Source: CAWATZ01 sp963784995 (GTDB taxonomy: Bacteria > Planctomycetota > Planctomycetia > Gemmatales > Gemmataceae). From it: a stretch of 64,000 bases of DNA. Position 1 is the first letter of the stretch. Every line of letters begins with the position of its first letter. This document shows positions 54,497-63,783 of the stretch, piece after piece. Location: assembly GCA_963784995.1 (NCBI GenBank), contig CAWATZ010000003.1:1612001-1676000 (forward strand). The letters run 5' to 3'. The notes under the pieces were generated by a model. It saw only the letters and a list, made by a program, of their open reading frames with translations. It was not told the DNA's origin and searched no databases. The position numbers and the translations under genes are program-made.

Positions 54497-54654
54497 TCGC
54501 TAGATGACCGTTTGACAAGTCCTTTGCCGAAAACCTGGGAGATCTGGGCGGGCGAGGCTCCTGCCGAACTGGCGGGTTTCGGCTCGGCAGGAGCCTCGCC
54601 CTCCCGGCAATTGGCTATAGACTTCTGAAACGGTCATCTAGCGACGAGGGCAAC
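54497..54654. mobile_element. 158-bp MITE-like element between divergent operons
   Basis: Terminal 17-bp perfect inverted repeats (54497-54513, 54638-54654; TCGCTAGATGACCGTTT) enclose an 18-bp inner palindrome pair (54550-54567, 54584-54601; GGGCGAGGCTCCTGCCGA). It has no coding capacity. It sits in the 54412-54778 intergenic region from which the TPR/ATPase operon and the rightward triad diverge; the rest of that region shows only lower-GC sequence that should contain both promoters. Confidence 0.75.
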
Positions 54655-54778
54655 AGAGTGCAGACCCTCAGTCCATTCAAGTCTGACCACTTGTACATGA
54701 ACACATTTAGCAACCGCACCACTCGCTTCGTTGCGGTGAAGGGGCGGAACAGGTACAATTCTATACAACAGCAGTCGG

Positions 54779-55435
54779 ATGGCGAGCGCCAATACAGACT
54801 GGGCATGGGCTGCACATCGTGCCGCTCAGAAGGAACGGGCGGGGTGTGCCTCTTCCAGCCCAAAGCAGGAGGAAGTGGAGTCGAGGGTGTGGTACGGATG
54901 GACCCAACTTTGCCGCGTGTTTGTCACTCGGGTGGAGCCATGCCTGCGAGCGGGTCTCCGCAGTGGGTTGCGGCGGGCGCTGCTCTCGTTGCTGTTGTGG
55001 CGCACCCGGCGGTACTGGAGCTACTTCTACACGGTGCAGACTCCCCATGACGAGAAACGCCTGCGCAAGGGCGGATCGCCATGGCCGACGGAAGACAACA
55101 GGGCTCAATTTGGGCCCGGCGTGTACGCATGGAAGCATGCGTCCGATGCCCGAAGTTACCGAAGCCTGCTCCTGCCCCGGGTGCCAGACCTCCGGATTCT
55201 GCGGTTCTTGGTGCTGCACTGTCACATGCACTCAATGGTCTGCATCGACGTGGACGCGGAGCCTGACCCGGAAGTATGGATGCAGCAACATAGCCTCCTC
55301 TGGACGGATACGCCGCTCCCTCACGGGGCACAGTACATTCGGCGGCACACTGGCATACCACGAGGAGACGACACTGCCATCGAGCATTATTTCGCCCGGT
55401 CGGTCTTCCCAAGTCTGTTCTTCCTGCGAGGGTAA
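54779..55435 (+). CDS. unknown protein with faint ADP-ribosyltransferase-like pattern (triad gene 1)
   Basis: Up to 218 residues from ATG 54779; GTG 54875 or 54887 is possible because AGGAGGA lies at 54867-54873. The credible part begins near YWSYFYTVQTPHDEKR and includes FGPGVYAWKHASDARSYRSL and HYFARSVFPSLFFLRG. The G-x-G-V-Y...A..Y arrangement resembles the NAD-binding region of some ADP-ribosyltransferase-fold toxins, but this is weak. No signal peptide is convincing. It is first of three tightly spaced rightward genes; the next start is 5 bp after its stop. Confidence 0.6.
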   Translation: MASANTDWAWAAHRAAQKERAGCASSSPKQEEVESRVWYGWTQLCRVFVTRVEPCLRAGLRSGLRRALLSLLLWRTRRYWSYFYTVQTPHDEKRLRKGGSPWPTEDNRAQFGPGVYAWKHASDARSYRSLLLPRVPDLRILRFLVLHCHMHSMVCIDVDAEPDPEVWMQQHSLLWTDTPLPHGAQYIRRHTGIPRGDDTAIEHYFARSVFPSLFFLRG

Positions 55436-55439
55436 GTCC

Positions 55440-56291
55440 GTGCCAAGTAGTTATACTTATCGGTTGCTCAAAGGGGCCAGTTGGGGGATCGTGATTACTC
55501 TTCGCGGCGAAATCCTGACGGGCGTGGAACTGCCACCGAATGCCCTGAAGATCACTGAGGCCATGCGGCTGCAAATCGACGTGGGCTGGCATCCCAGCGA
55601 GGAGGAAATCGAATTCCTGAAACGAGGACTGAGCCTCGTCGCGAGCAATGTCGAGAAAACGTGCCCAGGGGAAACGCCGATCCTGGTGCGCCTGACCGGC
55701 CTCGATTACAACCCGACGGACTACCAACCGGAGGGCCTCGCCGCCGCCGTTACCGAGTGGACCGCCCAGCTGTGCCGTTTCCCAAAACCGGAGATTCCCG
55801 TGACCTTCAACCGGGCACTGCGCAGGTACGTCTTCGACTTCCCGTACACGGAGATGGATGCGACCATCATTGCTTTGGGTGCTGGGATCCGGATTGTGAT
55901 CACTGCCCCGCCCAACACGTGGGTGGCCGAGTCCGTCCTCGCAGTCTTGCGGCATTTCTGGCGTAATGCGTTGTTCCAGCCCGTGGGCAGCAGTGATCGC
56001 AAGCCCATTCGCGACGTGCAGGTGGTAATCCGTGGCTCAACTTTCCATGACTTCTACATCATCCTGCTTGATGGCGTTTCAGGTGTGGCTGAGGAATCCC
56101 CCTCCGCGTCTACGCGGAAGCGCCTGCTACGCTTCCTCGTAAACGAAAGTCCCTCTTCCGCAGCAGGACTGCAACAAGTAACCCTCGTTTGCATTGAGCG
56201 TACCGAGGACGTCGAACAGTTGCGGCTCTCTCTCGAGAAATCGCTTTGGGCAAACGAGGTGGGCACGCAAGGAATGTCTCAGTTCGCCTGA
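55440..56291 (+). CDS. unknown protein, possible EF-G domain IV-like fold (triad gene 2)
   Basis: A 283-residue protein from GTG 55440 (GAGGGTAAG upstream). The segment EFLKRGLSLVASNVEKTCPG, then TPILVRLTGLDYNPTDYQPE and GLAAAVTEWTAQL is reminiscent of ribosomal-S5-type or EF-G domain IV folds. A second domain with ALRRYVFDFPYTEMDATIIA and GAGIRIVITAPPN follows. No P-loop or nuclease motif is visible. I do not know the family. It is bracketed by the other two genes of the triad. Confidence 0.65.
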   Translation: MPSSYTYRLLKGASWGIVITLRGEILTGVELPPNALKITEAMRLQIDVGWHPSEEEIEFLKRGLSLVASNVEKTCPGETPILVRLTGLDYNPTDYQPEGLAAAVTEWTAQLCRFPKPEIPVTFNRALRRYVFDFPYTEMDATIIALGAGIRIVITAPPNTWVAESVLAVLRHFWRNALFQPVGSSDRKPIRDVQVVIRGSTFHDFYIILLDGVSGVAEESPSASTRKRLLRFLVNESPSSAAGLQQVTLVCIERTEDVEQLRLSLEKSLWANEVGTQGMSQFA

Positions 56292-56302
56292 GGGAAGAAC
56301 CA

Positions 56303-56776
56303 ATGACAATCACACCCGCACAAGTTGCTGATGCCTTCCAGAGAAGTGGTTGCGCCTGGATTCTCGCTGATCCGCAGAAGGATCGGATTCTCGCTGGAGT
56401 AGCCCTTGAAATCGATGAGTTTATTGCGGCCTACGCACGCCGGTTCCGTGATACGCCGGATCCGTTCAGGTTGCTAGAAGAGAACCCCATCAAGGGGGCT
56501 GCCTTCTTCCAGTCGTTCACTGGACCACCCCACTCGCCTGATGTCCGCCTCCTCATTTGGCACCTCCTCATCGGCGCTGAAATCGTTTCAGTCAACTTCT
56601 CTTATCAAAGAGAGGGCGAGACGGAGCTCCTCATTCAAACCGAAACGCCATACGGTGAGCGGGCAGAGTTTGTGAGCAGGAGTCTATGGGACTTCCGGCT
56701 GTTCCGGCACATCGGGATTCTTGGGGTTGGCGACCGTCCCATTCTCGATGGCTACTACGCTCTCCGGAACCCGTAG
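56303..56776 (+). CDS. unknown protein (triad gene 3)
   Basis: A 157-residue protein. ATG 56303 has AGGGAAG 6 bp upstream and lies 11 bp after the previous stop. Recognisable blocks are VADAFQRSGCAWILADPQKD, AFFQSFTGPPHSPDVRLLIW and LFRHIGILGVGDRPILDGYY. It is a compact alpha/beta protein without signal peptide or known catalytic motif. I recognise no family; it is part of the divergent triad opposite the ATPase cassette. Confidence 0.65.
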   Translation: MTITPAQVADAFQRSGCAWILADPQKDRILAGVALEIDEFIAAYARRFRDTPDPFRLLEENPIKGAAFFQSFTGPPHSPDVRLLIWHLLIGAEIVSVNFSYQREGETELLIQTETPYGERAEFVSRSLWDFRLFRHIGILGVGDRPILDGYYALRNP

Positions 56777-56872
56777 GCCAGCCCTGCTCGAAATGGACGC
56801 AATACTGGGCTGATTGCCTGTAGCTCCAGGGGTTCCTTCAACCGGCTCCCGCAAAGTAAAGGAACGTTGCCA

Positions 56873-58256
56873 ATGGGCCGCCGTTCATCCTCTTCCGCTA
56901 ACCCCCCGCGTCCGCAGGTGCTGGCGTTCCTGAAGGACATCAAGGAGAATCCGGACGACGATACTCCGCGGCTGGTGCTGGCGGACTGGCTGGAGGAGCA
57001 GGGCGACCCGCGCGGAGAGTTCGTCCGCCTTCAGTGCCAGCGCCAGCAGCCGGGCCAGGAAAGCGCGACAGCCTGGCCGACGAACCGTGAGGTGGAGCTG
57101 CTGGAGACGCATGGAAATCAGTGGCGGGGCGTGCTGGCCAAGAAGGGGGTCGATACAGAATTTGAGCGGGGCATGGTCCAGGTCTGGGGCGGAGTTCGCT
57201 CCCTGTTGAGCAAGCAGCTGGCCGCGCTGTGGCCGACGGAAGAGCTGGCCTGGGTGGACAGCCTGTGCATTCGCGACATGAACGCCGAGGCGGTGGCGCG
57301 ATTGGCTCAATCCCCCCACTGGACCTGTCTGAGCAGTCTGGACCTGAGCGGCTCCTTTTACTATGCCGACCACTTGGCCGGCCAATTCACTCCCGGAGTC
57401 GGTCCGCAGGGTGGCGTTGCCCTGGCAGCGGTTCCTGTGCTGGCTCAGGTAAGGGAGCTGGTCCTCCGGTGTAACGACATTGGGGCGCAAGGGATGGCGG
57501 CGCTGGCCGCGATACCCAATCTGGAACGCTTGCAGACGCTGGATCTCAGCTGCAACAACCTCGGGGACGAAGGTGGGGCAGCACTCGCCTCCTCGCGATC
57601 GCTCACCGGCTTGACCAGGCTGTATTTGAATCAGAACCGGCTGGGGTCCGAGGGAGTAGCTGCACTGGCACAATGGCCGGGGCTGTCGAAGCTGACCACC
57701 CTCTCACTGTGGGAGAACTACTTTCGTGCCGAAGGAGCTACCGCTCTTGCCGCCTCACCTTATCTGGGTTGCCTCACGGAACTGCACCTGGGGGGCAGCG
57801 AGGAACGGGGCTACTTCATTGAACCAGGGCCGGGCAAGATCGGCCCCGAGGGCGCGGCGGCACTGAGCAAGTCCCTCAGCCTGACACGGTTGGCCAGACT
57901 CAACCTGTGGAACAACTTTATCGGTCCGGAGGGTACTGCAGCGCTGGCAGCAACGCGCACCTTGACTGGCTTGGTCGAACTCAACCTGAGTCGAAATGAA
58001 GTGGGAGACAGGGGGGCCATCGCCCTGGCTTCGTCTCCGGCCCTGTCTCATCTGGTTCGGCTTGAGCTACGCTGCAACAATATCGGGAATCAGGGCGCCC
58101 TGGCTCTGGCCGCTTCCACCTACTTGACGAATCTCAAATACCTCAATCTCCGCGCCAACCGTGAGATTGGCAGCGCTGGTCTGCGCTGCGCTGCAAGAAC
58201 GCTTCGGAGATGCGGTCGATAACGAACAGCTCGATGCCGACCGGATCAACTTTTGA
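56873..58256 (+). CDS. TIGR02996-domain leucine-rich-repeat protein (frameshift near 58187)
   Basis: About 460 residues; ATG 56873 with AAAGGA upstream. The N-terminus PQVLAFLKDIKENPDDDTPR, then LVLADWLEEQGDPRGEFVRL is the TIGR02996 domain characteristic of planctomycetes. RNI-type leucine-rich repeats follow (about 130-430), with LRELxLxxNxIGxxGAxALA periodicity (LTRLYLNQNRLGSEGVAALA). One extra base near 58187 hides the normal end, ALQERFGDAVDNEQ...INF, which stops at 58254-58256. It is presumably a protein-interaction scaffold. Base composition returns here to the high GC of the main genome. Confidence 0.88.
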
Positions 58257-58394
58257 CCCACCCTGTCCAATGTGAAGAACTCATAAAACTTCTGTTAGAT
58301 CTCACTCCAATCCGCTGGCGGCAGATCGCGGGGTACGCCCTTTGCACTTTGTAACCAAGCCCAGCCGACCGCGTCCCTGAGCGGAGTTCGCTTC

Positions 58395-59020
58395 ATGGCC
58401 TTCACCCTGATCCCCCGCGAGATCAAATTCTTCGATCTGTTCGACCAGGCCGCCGCCATCGTCGATCGCATTTCCGAGCGCTTCCTGAAACTGATCCTCG
58501 AATTCGATCGCCTTCCCGAGCGCGGCAACGAGATCCGGGAAGACAGATACGCCTGCGGAGAGGTTCTGCAAAAGACAATCGAGGCCGCCGAGCAGAGCTT
58601 CGTGACCCCCTTCGACCGGGAGAGCATCCACTCTCTGATCCAGGCCGTCAACGACCTCGTGGACGCGGTCCATGAGTCCGCCGGTCGGTTCGAGGTGTTC
58701 CGGATCGATCGGCCGACCCAGGAGGCGGTCGCATTCACCCGCATCCTTCACGACTGCTGCCATCACTTGGCCGAGAGCCTGCGCCTTTGCCGGGACTGGA
58801 AGAATGTTGCGAGCATCCGCAACCATGCGCCGACGTGATCCGCCTGGAAGGCGACGTGGACCGCATTCGCCGGGAGTGTGACGCCGCCCTGTTCGCCAGG
58901 CCGCCCGACCTTCTGGACCTGATCAAATGGCGCGACCTGTACGGCTCCCTGCACGAGGCCGTCAACGCCAGCCGGCGGGTGGCCCAGGCCGTGTACGAGA
59001 TTGTCATCAAGGGGGCCTGA
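58395..59020 (+). CDS. PhoU-like DUF47 phosphate-transport regulator (frameshift near 58825)
   Basis: About 208 residues in two frames. The first begins MAFTLIPREIKFFDLFDQAA and contains FVTPFDRESIHSLIQAVNDL, the metal-binding E/DxxxD-type pattern of PhoU-like proteins. After one extra base near 58825 it continues DVIRLEGDVDRIRRECDAAL to the TGA at 59018. It lies 3 bp before the Pit transporter, the usual DUF47-pit operon, and should adjust phosphate uptake at the membrane. Confidence 0.9.
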
Positions 59021-59023
59021 GCC

Positions 59024-60093
59024 ATGTACCTGTTCCAGCTGCCCGACTTCCGCTTCGGCACGGTCCCCTTCGGGCAGCTGTCGGCGCTGGTCTGGTCGCT
59101 GATCGCCCTGGCCCTGTTCTTCGACTTCCTCAACGGCTTCCACGACGCGGCCAACTCGGTCGCCACCGTGGTCAGCACCCGCGTCCTGCGGCCGCTCACC
59201 GCCGTCGCCTGGGCGGCCTTTTTCAACTTCGTCGCCTTCCTGGTGTACGGCCTGCGCGTGGCCGGGACCATCGGCAAGGGGATCGCCAGCCCCCACGTCA
59301 TCGACAATCGGCTGATCGCCGCCGCCCTGGTGGGGGCCTGTGCCTGGGACCTGATCACCTGGTGGCTGGCCCTGCCGACCAGCTCGTCGCACGCCCTGGT
59401 CGGCGGGCTCATCGGGGCGGCCCTGGTCAAGGCGGGCTTCTCGGCCTTGCAGTGGCGCGAGATCGGCGTCATCGTCCTGTTCATTTTCGCGGCCCCGCTG
59501 CTCGGCGCGGTCCTCGCCTACGTCATGGCCACGGCCGTGACGCTCCTCTTCCGCCGGACGCGCGCCGCCAAGGTGGACAGGATCTTTCGCCGGGGGCAAC
59601 TGCTCTCGGCCGCCCTGTACAGCCTCGGCCACGGCGGCAACGACGCGCAGAAGACCATGGGCATCATCTTCGCGCTGCTGATCGCCGACAGCGCTCGCGG
59701 CGGCTACGCGGCCCCGTCCCACATGCCGTTCGAGGTGGTGCTGGCCTGCCATGCAGCCATGGGGCTGGGGACGCTGCTGGGCGGCTGGCGGATCATCCAC
59801 ACGATGGGCCAGCGGCTGATCAAGCTGCTGCCGGTGGACGGCTTCTGCGCCGAGACGGGGGCGGCGGGATCGCTGGCGATGTCGGTCTTTGGCGGCATCC
59901 CGGTGAGCACCACGCACACCATCGCCGGGGGCATCGTGGGCGTGGGCCTGCTGCGGCGCTGGCGGGCGGTGCGCTGGAAGGTGGCTCTGGACGTGGTCTG
60001 GGCGTGGGTGCTGACGATTCCGGCGCGGCCCTGATCGCGGCGCTCGGCTGGTGGATTTTGGCGCCGTTGCAACTGGCCGGCGGGTATCCGTGA
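59024..60093 (+). CDS. pit: PiT-family inorganic phosphate transporter (frameshift near 60023)
   Basis: About 356 residues with ten or so membrane helices. Both inverted PiT repeats are visible: FLNGFHDAANSVATVVSTRV and SLGHGGNDAQKTMGIIFALL, with LPTSSSHALVGGLIGAALVK and IPVSTTHTIAGGIVGVGLLR. It imports metal-phosphate or phosphate with a proton or sodium. One extra base near 60023 truncates the frame; the true end continues AALIAALGWWILAPLQLAGG to 60093. It is co-transcribed with the DUF47 gene. The gene converges on the DUF1501 gene 20 bp later. Confidence 0.95.
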
Positions 60094-60113
60094 GCGGAGA
60101 ACCGCCCACCCTC

Positions 60114-61493
60114 TCAGAGCAACTCGCGGATTGGCTCCCCCCGTGTCAGCGGAACCGGTCGGCCGATCGCATCGACGTAGTCCTGCCGGTGCGGAATGCC
60201 GAGGTAGTGGTAGATCGTCGCCAGGAAGTCGTGCGGATCGTAGCGCCGGGTCGTGGGATGTTCGCCTTGCAGGTTGGTCGCCCCGATGACGTCCCCACGC
60301 CGGCGACCGCCTCCGGACACCAGGATCGACATGGCCCGGCACCAGTGGTCCCGGCCGATCCGCCCGCCGCTGCGGTCAATCCGCGGCGAGCGGCCGAACT
60401 CGCCGGTGACGATCACCATCACCTTCTGGTCGAGCCCGCGCTCGTGAATGTCCTCGATCAGCGTTGCGACCAGGTGGTCGTACCAGGGAAGCCGCATCTT
60501 CATGGCTTCCGCGATGTCCCAGTTAACGCTGTGGTCGTCCCAGTTGAACATCTCTTTCTGCTGGGAATACGGCGGATACGGCGGCTTGCCCGCGATGGCC
60601 ACGTGTACCAGGCGGACGCCGGCTTCGACTAGCCGGCGGGCCAGGAGCAGGTGCTGCGCACCCTTGCCGTACTTCTCCCGGGCGGCCGCCGGTTCGCGGG
60701 TCAGGTCGAAGGCGTTCCGGACCCGGCCGCTGGCGATCAGCTCCACGGCCTGGCGCTGGAAGGCGTCCAGCGAGGCAAAGTGCGATTTCGATTCCAGCTG
60801 CGCTCGCGCCTGATCCAGGCTCCGCAGCAACTGCATCCGATCTTCCAGCCGCTGCGTGGAAAGCGCGGGGTTTTGCCTGGTCCCGACCAGCCCCAGGCAC
60901 TCGCCGAAGCGGCCCGCGCTGTGGCGCATCTCGGTGCTGGGCGGCTCGAACTGACCGCCGCCCAGCCCGGGTCCGCGATACTCATGGCCGCCGACAAGGG
61001 TGACGGTCGGCATTCCCTCGTGGTAGCGTCCCAGGGCGCGGAAGACGTTGCTGTCCACGCTCGGATACCAGGGACGCCGATTCTCGCCGCGCACCAACTC
61101 GTCGCGGTATCCGGTCAGGAAGCGGCGCGAGCCGAAGCCGTGATCCATCTCGTCGTGGGCGACCGAACGCAGCAGGGTGAACTTGTCGGCGACGGCGGCG
61201 TGCTTGGGCAGCAACTCGCAGACGTCGATCCCCGGGACCTTGGTGCGAATCGGTTTGAACAGGCTGCGCGTGGTGCTGGGGGCGTCCGGCTTGAGATCGT
61301 AGGTCTCCAGATGGCTTGGTCCACCGCCGACCCACAGGAGGATGATCGCCTTGTCATTGCGGGCGGCTGGCCCCGCTGTGGCTTGCTGCCGGAACAGATC
61401 GGCGAGCGTGAGAGATCCCAGACCGAGGGCCCCGACCCGAAGCAGCTCACGGCGGCTCGGAAGGGATTTGCCGGGAATGGGGACGGCGAACAT
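60114..61493 (-). CDS. DUF1501 protein with twin-arginine signal
   Basis: A 459-residue protein; ATG 61493 with AAAGGA upstream. The N-terminus SRRELLRVGALGLGSLTLAD is a Tat-type signal, so it is exported folded. DUF1501 (sulfatase/alkaline-phosphatase-like fold) is visible as AIILLWVGGGPSHLETYDLK, RSVAHDEMDHGFGSRRFLTG, VIVTGEFGRSPRIDR and GRDHWCRAMSILVSGGG. In planctomycetes such genes usually accompany DUF1549/DUF1553 cytochromes; none is next to it here. The substrate is unknown. Confidence 0.93.
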   Translation of the reverse strand: MFAVPIPGKSLPSRRELLRVGALGLGSLTLADLFRQQATAGPAARNDKAIILLWVGGGPSHLETYDLKPDAPSTTRSLFKPIRTKVPGIDVCELLPKHAAVADKFTLLRSVAHDEMDHGFGSRRFLTGYRDELVRGENRRPWYPSVDSNVFRALGRYHEGMPTVTLVGGHEYRGPGLGGGQFEPPSTEMRHSAGRFGECLGLVGTRQNPALSTQRLEDRMQLLRSLDQARAQLESKSHFASLDAFQRQAVELIASGRVRNAFDLTREPAAAREKYGKGAQHLLLARRLVEAGVRLVHVAIAGKPPYPPYSQQKEMFNWDDHSVNWDIAEAMKMRLPWYDHLVATLIEDIHERGLDQKVMVIVTGEFGRSPRIDRSGGRIGRDHWCRAMSILVSGGGRRRGDVIGATNLQGEHPTTRRYDPHDFLATIYHYLGIPHRQDYVDAIGRPVPLTRGEPIRELL

Positions 61494-61644
61494 GGCACGG
61501 TCCTTTCGGCGGTGTGGCGCGGTGGCAGGATCCGACGAGCGCCACGGTGGGAGGGCGGGAGGAGGCTCAAGTTTCCAACCTGCTGCAACTATATCGGTCT
61601 GCTGACCCGGTTGCCAGAGAAAAGTGTCTTTTCTTGGCCCGGAC

Positions 61645-62166
61645 CTACGCACGGCCCCCGACCCGGCTGGTGAGCAGGAGGCACAGCTCCTGAAAGGCAG
61701 CCTTCGAGGGCAGTAACGATTCTGAAATGGGAAACTTCCCTTGCCGGTGGCGCACAATGAGTGTCTGCGAGCCGTCTGGCCCGGTCTGCGGGACTAACTC
61801 GACAATGTCCCGATAAGGGATGGCCTCCTCCGCTGAGGACCAGGAGCCCCTGGGGACCAGCAGCGCCGTTGCAGTCAAGGCAATGCGCTGGGGGTGCGTG
61901 AGCGCCTGGATCACCAGCACCACGTTGGCGACAAACAGACAGGCAAACAAGGCGCCGCCAAACCACGCTCCGACGTTGGCAAGGCTGGCGGGGATTTCAA
62001 AACTGCCTTGAAGGCGGACCCGGGACGAATTGGTCAGGGCAAAGTAGACGGCGAAACCGCTCATGAACCCGAGGAAGATCGGGGTGGCCCAAAAGAAGTA
62101 CAGGTCAAGGCGGTAACGGTATTCCCGCTCAATGGGCTCCAGGCTGGCGTGTTTCTTCGGATCCAT
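61645..62166 (-). CDS. two-helix membrane protein of unknown function
   Basis: A 173-residue protein; ATG 62166 with GGAAGGAG upstream. Two membrane segments lie at about 22-45 (LYFFWATPIFLGFMSGFAVY) and 68-90 (WFGGALFACLFVANVVLVIQ), followed by a PH-like beta domain (IALTATALLVPRGSWSSAEE, IPYRDIVELVPQTG, TLIVRHRQGKFPISESLLP) that resembles bacterial PH/YcxB-like cytoplasmic domains. I know no named function. It lies 33 bp after the hydrolase gene on the same strand. Confidence 0.7.
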   Translation of the reverse strand: MDPKKHASLEPIEREYRYRLDLYFFWATPIFLGFMSGFAVYFALTNSSRVRLQGSFEIPASLANVGAWFGGALFACLFVANVVLVIQALTHPQRIALTATALLVPRGSWSSAEEAIPYRDIVELVPQTGPDGSQTLIVRHRQGKFPISESLLPSKAAFQELCLLLTSRVGGRA

Positions 62167-62199
62167 ACTCCTTCCTTCCATGAGATACGCGATTAGTTC

Positions 62200-63066
62200 C
62201 TACGGGTTCTTGCCGAGGAACTCATGGCTCTTGAGCCAGGCCGTGAGCCGATCCGGCCAGGAAGAGAGGACCGGGTTATTGGCGGCCAGACCCACGCCGT
62301 GCCGGCCCTTCTCGTAAACGTGCATCTCCACCGGGACCTTGTGCTTCCGCAACGCCTGGTAGAACAGGATGCTGTTCTCCGGCGGAACAACCGTGTCCTC
62401 GCTGGTGTGGAACAGAAACGTCGGCGGCGTGCGGGCGCTGACCTGCTGATCGTTGCACAGGCTCTCGACCAAGGCTTCCGGTGCATCCTTGCCGAGCAGG
62501 TTGTTGCGTGATCCCAGGTGAGCGTAGGGCGGCTTGAGCGTGATGACCGGGTAACAGAGGATGGCGAAGTCGGGCCGGCAGCTGGCCTTGTCGATGGGGT
62601 TGTCGGCGTCGGCCTTGCCGTCGTCGAAGTGCGTGGCCACGGTCGAGGCCAGGTGGCCGCCCGCGGAAAAGCCCATGATGCCGACCCGCCTGGGATCAAT
62701 GCCCCATTCCTCCGCCCGCGCCCGGACCAGACGGACGGCCCGCTGGGCGTCCTGCAGCGGGGCCGGATGCCGGTAGCGCGGTGCATGGCGATACTGGAGC
62801 ACGAAGGCGGTCACGCCCAACTTGTTCAGGAACTGAGCAATGTCCTTGCCCTCGTGGCCCATCGCCAACCCGCCGTAACCGCCACCGGGACAGACCACCA
62901 TGCCGGTTCCATTGGCCTTGGCCGGGCGGTAAATGGTCACCTGCGGCTTGTCGGCCGGTTCGGTCCCGATGGCCCCGGGAGCGCCGCTGGGCCAGAGAAG
63001 TTCGACCTTGGGAGCAGGGGCATCGGCGGCAAAGGCGAGCAGCAGGGAGGCAAGTGCGAGGTTCAT
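62200..63066 (-). CDS. secreted alpha/beta hydrolase (esterase/acetylxylan-esterase-like)
   Basis: A 288-residue protein; ATG 63066 begins a short signal-like segment (LALASLLLAFAADA). The alpha/beta-hydrolase fold shows the oxyanion region VVCPGGGYGGLAMGHEG, the nucleophile elbow GIMGFSAGGHLAS, the acid in HTSEDTVVPP and the catalytic His in YEKGRHGVGLA. It matches BD-FAE/axe-type carbohydrate esterases common in planctomycetes, so it likely removes acyl groups from polysaccharides in the periplasm. Confidence 0.9.
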   Translation of the reverse strand: MNLALASLLLAFAADAPAPKVELLWPSGAPGAIGTEPADKPQVTIYRPAKANGTGMVVCPGGGYGGLAMGHEGKDIAQFLNKLGVTAFVLQYRHAPRYRHPAPLQDAQRAVRLVRARAEEWGIDPRRVGIMGFSAGGHLASTVATHFDDGKADADNPIDKASCRPDFAILCYPVITLKPPYAHLGSRNNLLGKDAPEALVESLCNDQQVSARTPPTFLFHTSEDTVVPPENSILFYQALRKHKVPVEMHVYEKGRHGVGLAANNPVLSSWPDRLTAWLKSHEFLGKNP

Positions 63067-63146
63067 GGCGGAGATGGTCCTGTATGCGGGGGCTGGTTGG
63101 GGATCTGCTGCCCATTGTAGGGAACCCGCGAGCATTTTCCTGGCCG

Positions 63147-63644
63147 CTATTCCTCATCCGCCCAGACGGCCAGACACTTTCGGCTCTGCCAGAACTCCTC
63201 CAGCGTCAGCTTCGGGTCAAGGACGCAGCGCACCTGCAACGGACTGAGCCGGACGCTGATCGGATGCGAGCGCTGGCCCTGCCAGGTGCCAATGTCCACG
63301 ACCTCGCTGCCCTGGAGCTGGAGCCCGTGCCGTTGCAGGTACTGCATGATGGCCGGGACCTGAAGATCGACACCGGTAGTCGCCTCGGCGTGCGGGTTCC
63401 GCAGCACGCGGGCCAGGCGGAGCAGCTCGTCGAGATCCTCCGGATGATCGCGGAAGTGCGCTTCGTAGCTGCGATAATAGACGCTCTCCAGGGCCTCTTC
63501 CTGCAAGACAAACTCGCCGTCGATGACGTAGCCCACCGCCCAGCTGTCCGCTCCATAACGCTGGTCCCATTCGCGCTGCCGGGCCGCTCGCTGCTTCGCG
63601 CTGCCGGCCCGGCCGAGTTTCCGCTCAACGATCTGCCAGGGCAT
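63147..63644 (-). CDS. protein of unknown function
   Basis: A 165-residue protein; ATG 63644 has AAGGAGG upstream. It starts MPWQIVERKLGRAGSAKQRA and contains WAVGYVIDGEFVLQEEALES, YEAHFRDHPEDLDELLRLAR and SVRLSPLQVRCVLDPKLTLE. It is a soluble alpha/beta protein with no signal or recognisable catalytic motif. It is 80 bp upstream of the hydrolase on the same strand and may be co-transcribed. Confidence 0.7.
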   Translation of the reverse strand: MPWQIVERKLGRAGSAKQRAARQREWDQRYGADSWAVGYVIDGEFVLQEEALESVYYRSYEAHFRDHPEDLDELLRLARVLRNPHAEATTGVDLQVPAIMQYLQRHGLQLQGSEVVDIGTWQGQRSHPISVRLSPLQVRCVLDPKLTLEEFWQSRKCLAVWADEE

Positions 63645-63695
63645 GGGTTGCCCTCCTTGCTGTCGTCCGTCAAACACAACCCTCGCGGAAAAAAA

Positions 63696-63729
63696 CGGGG
63701 TTGCCCAGCACTCTGGCTGAGCAACCCCG
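63696..63729 (-). terminator. rho-independent terminator on the minus strand
   Basis: Nine-base arms CGGGGTTGC (63696-63704) and GCAACCCCG (63721-63729) with further pairing inside. On the minus strand the hairpin is followed by seven T residues. It would end leftward transcription entering from beyond 63750, just before the 63644 gene starts. Confidence 0.8.
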
Positions 63730-63783
63730 GACTCCGGAGGACGTCTACCACGAGACCTGAGACACGGAAGGCTCTCGGACCCG

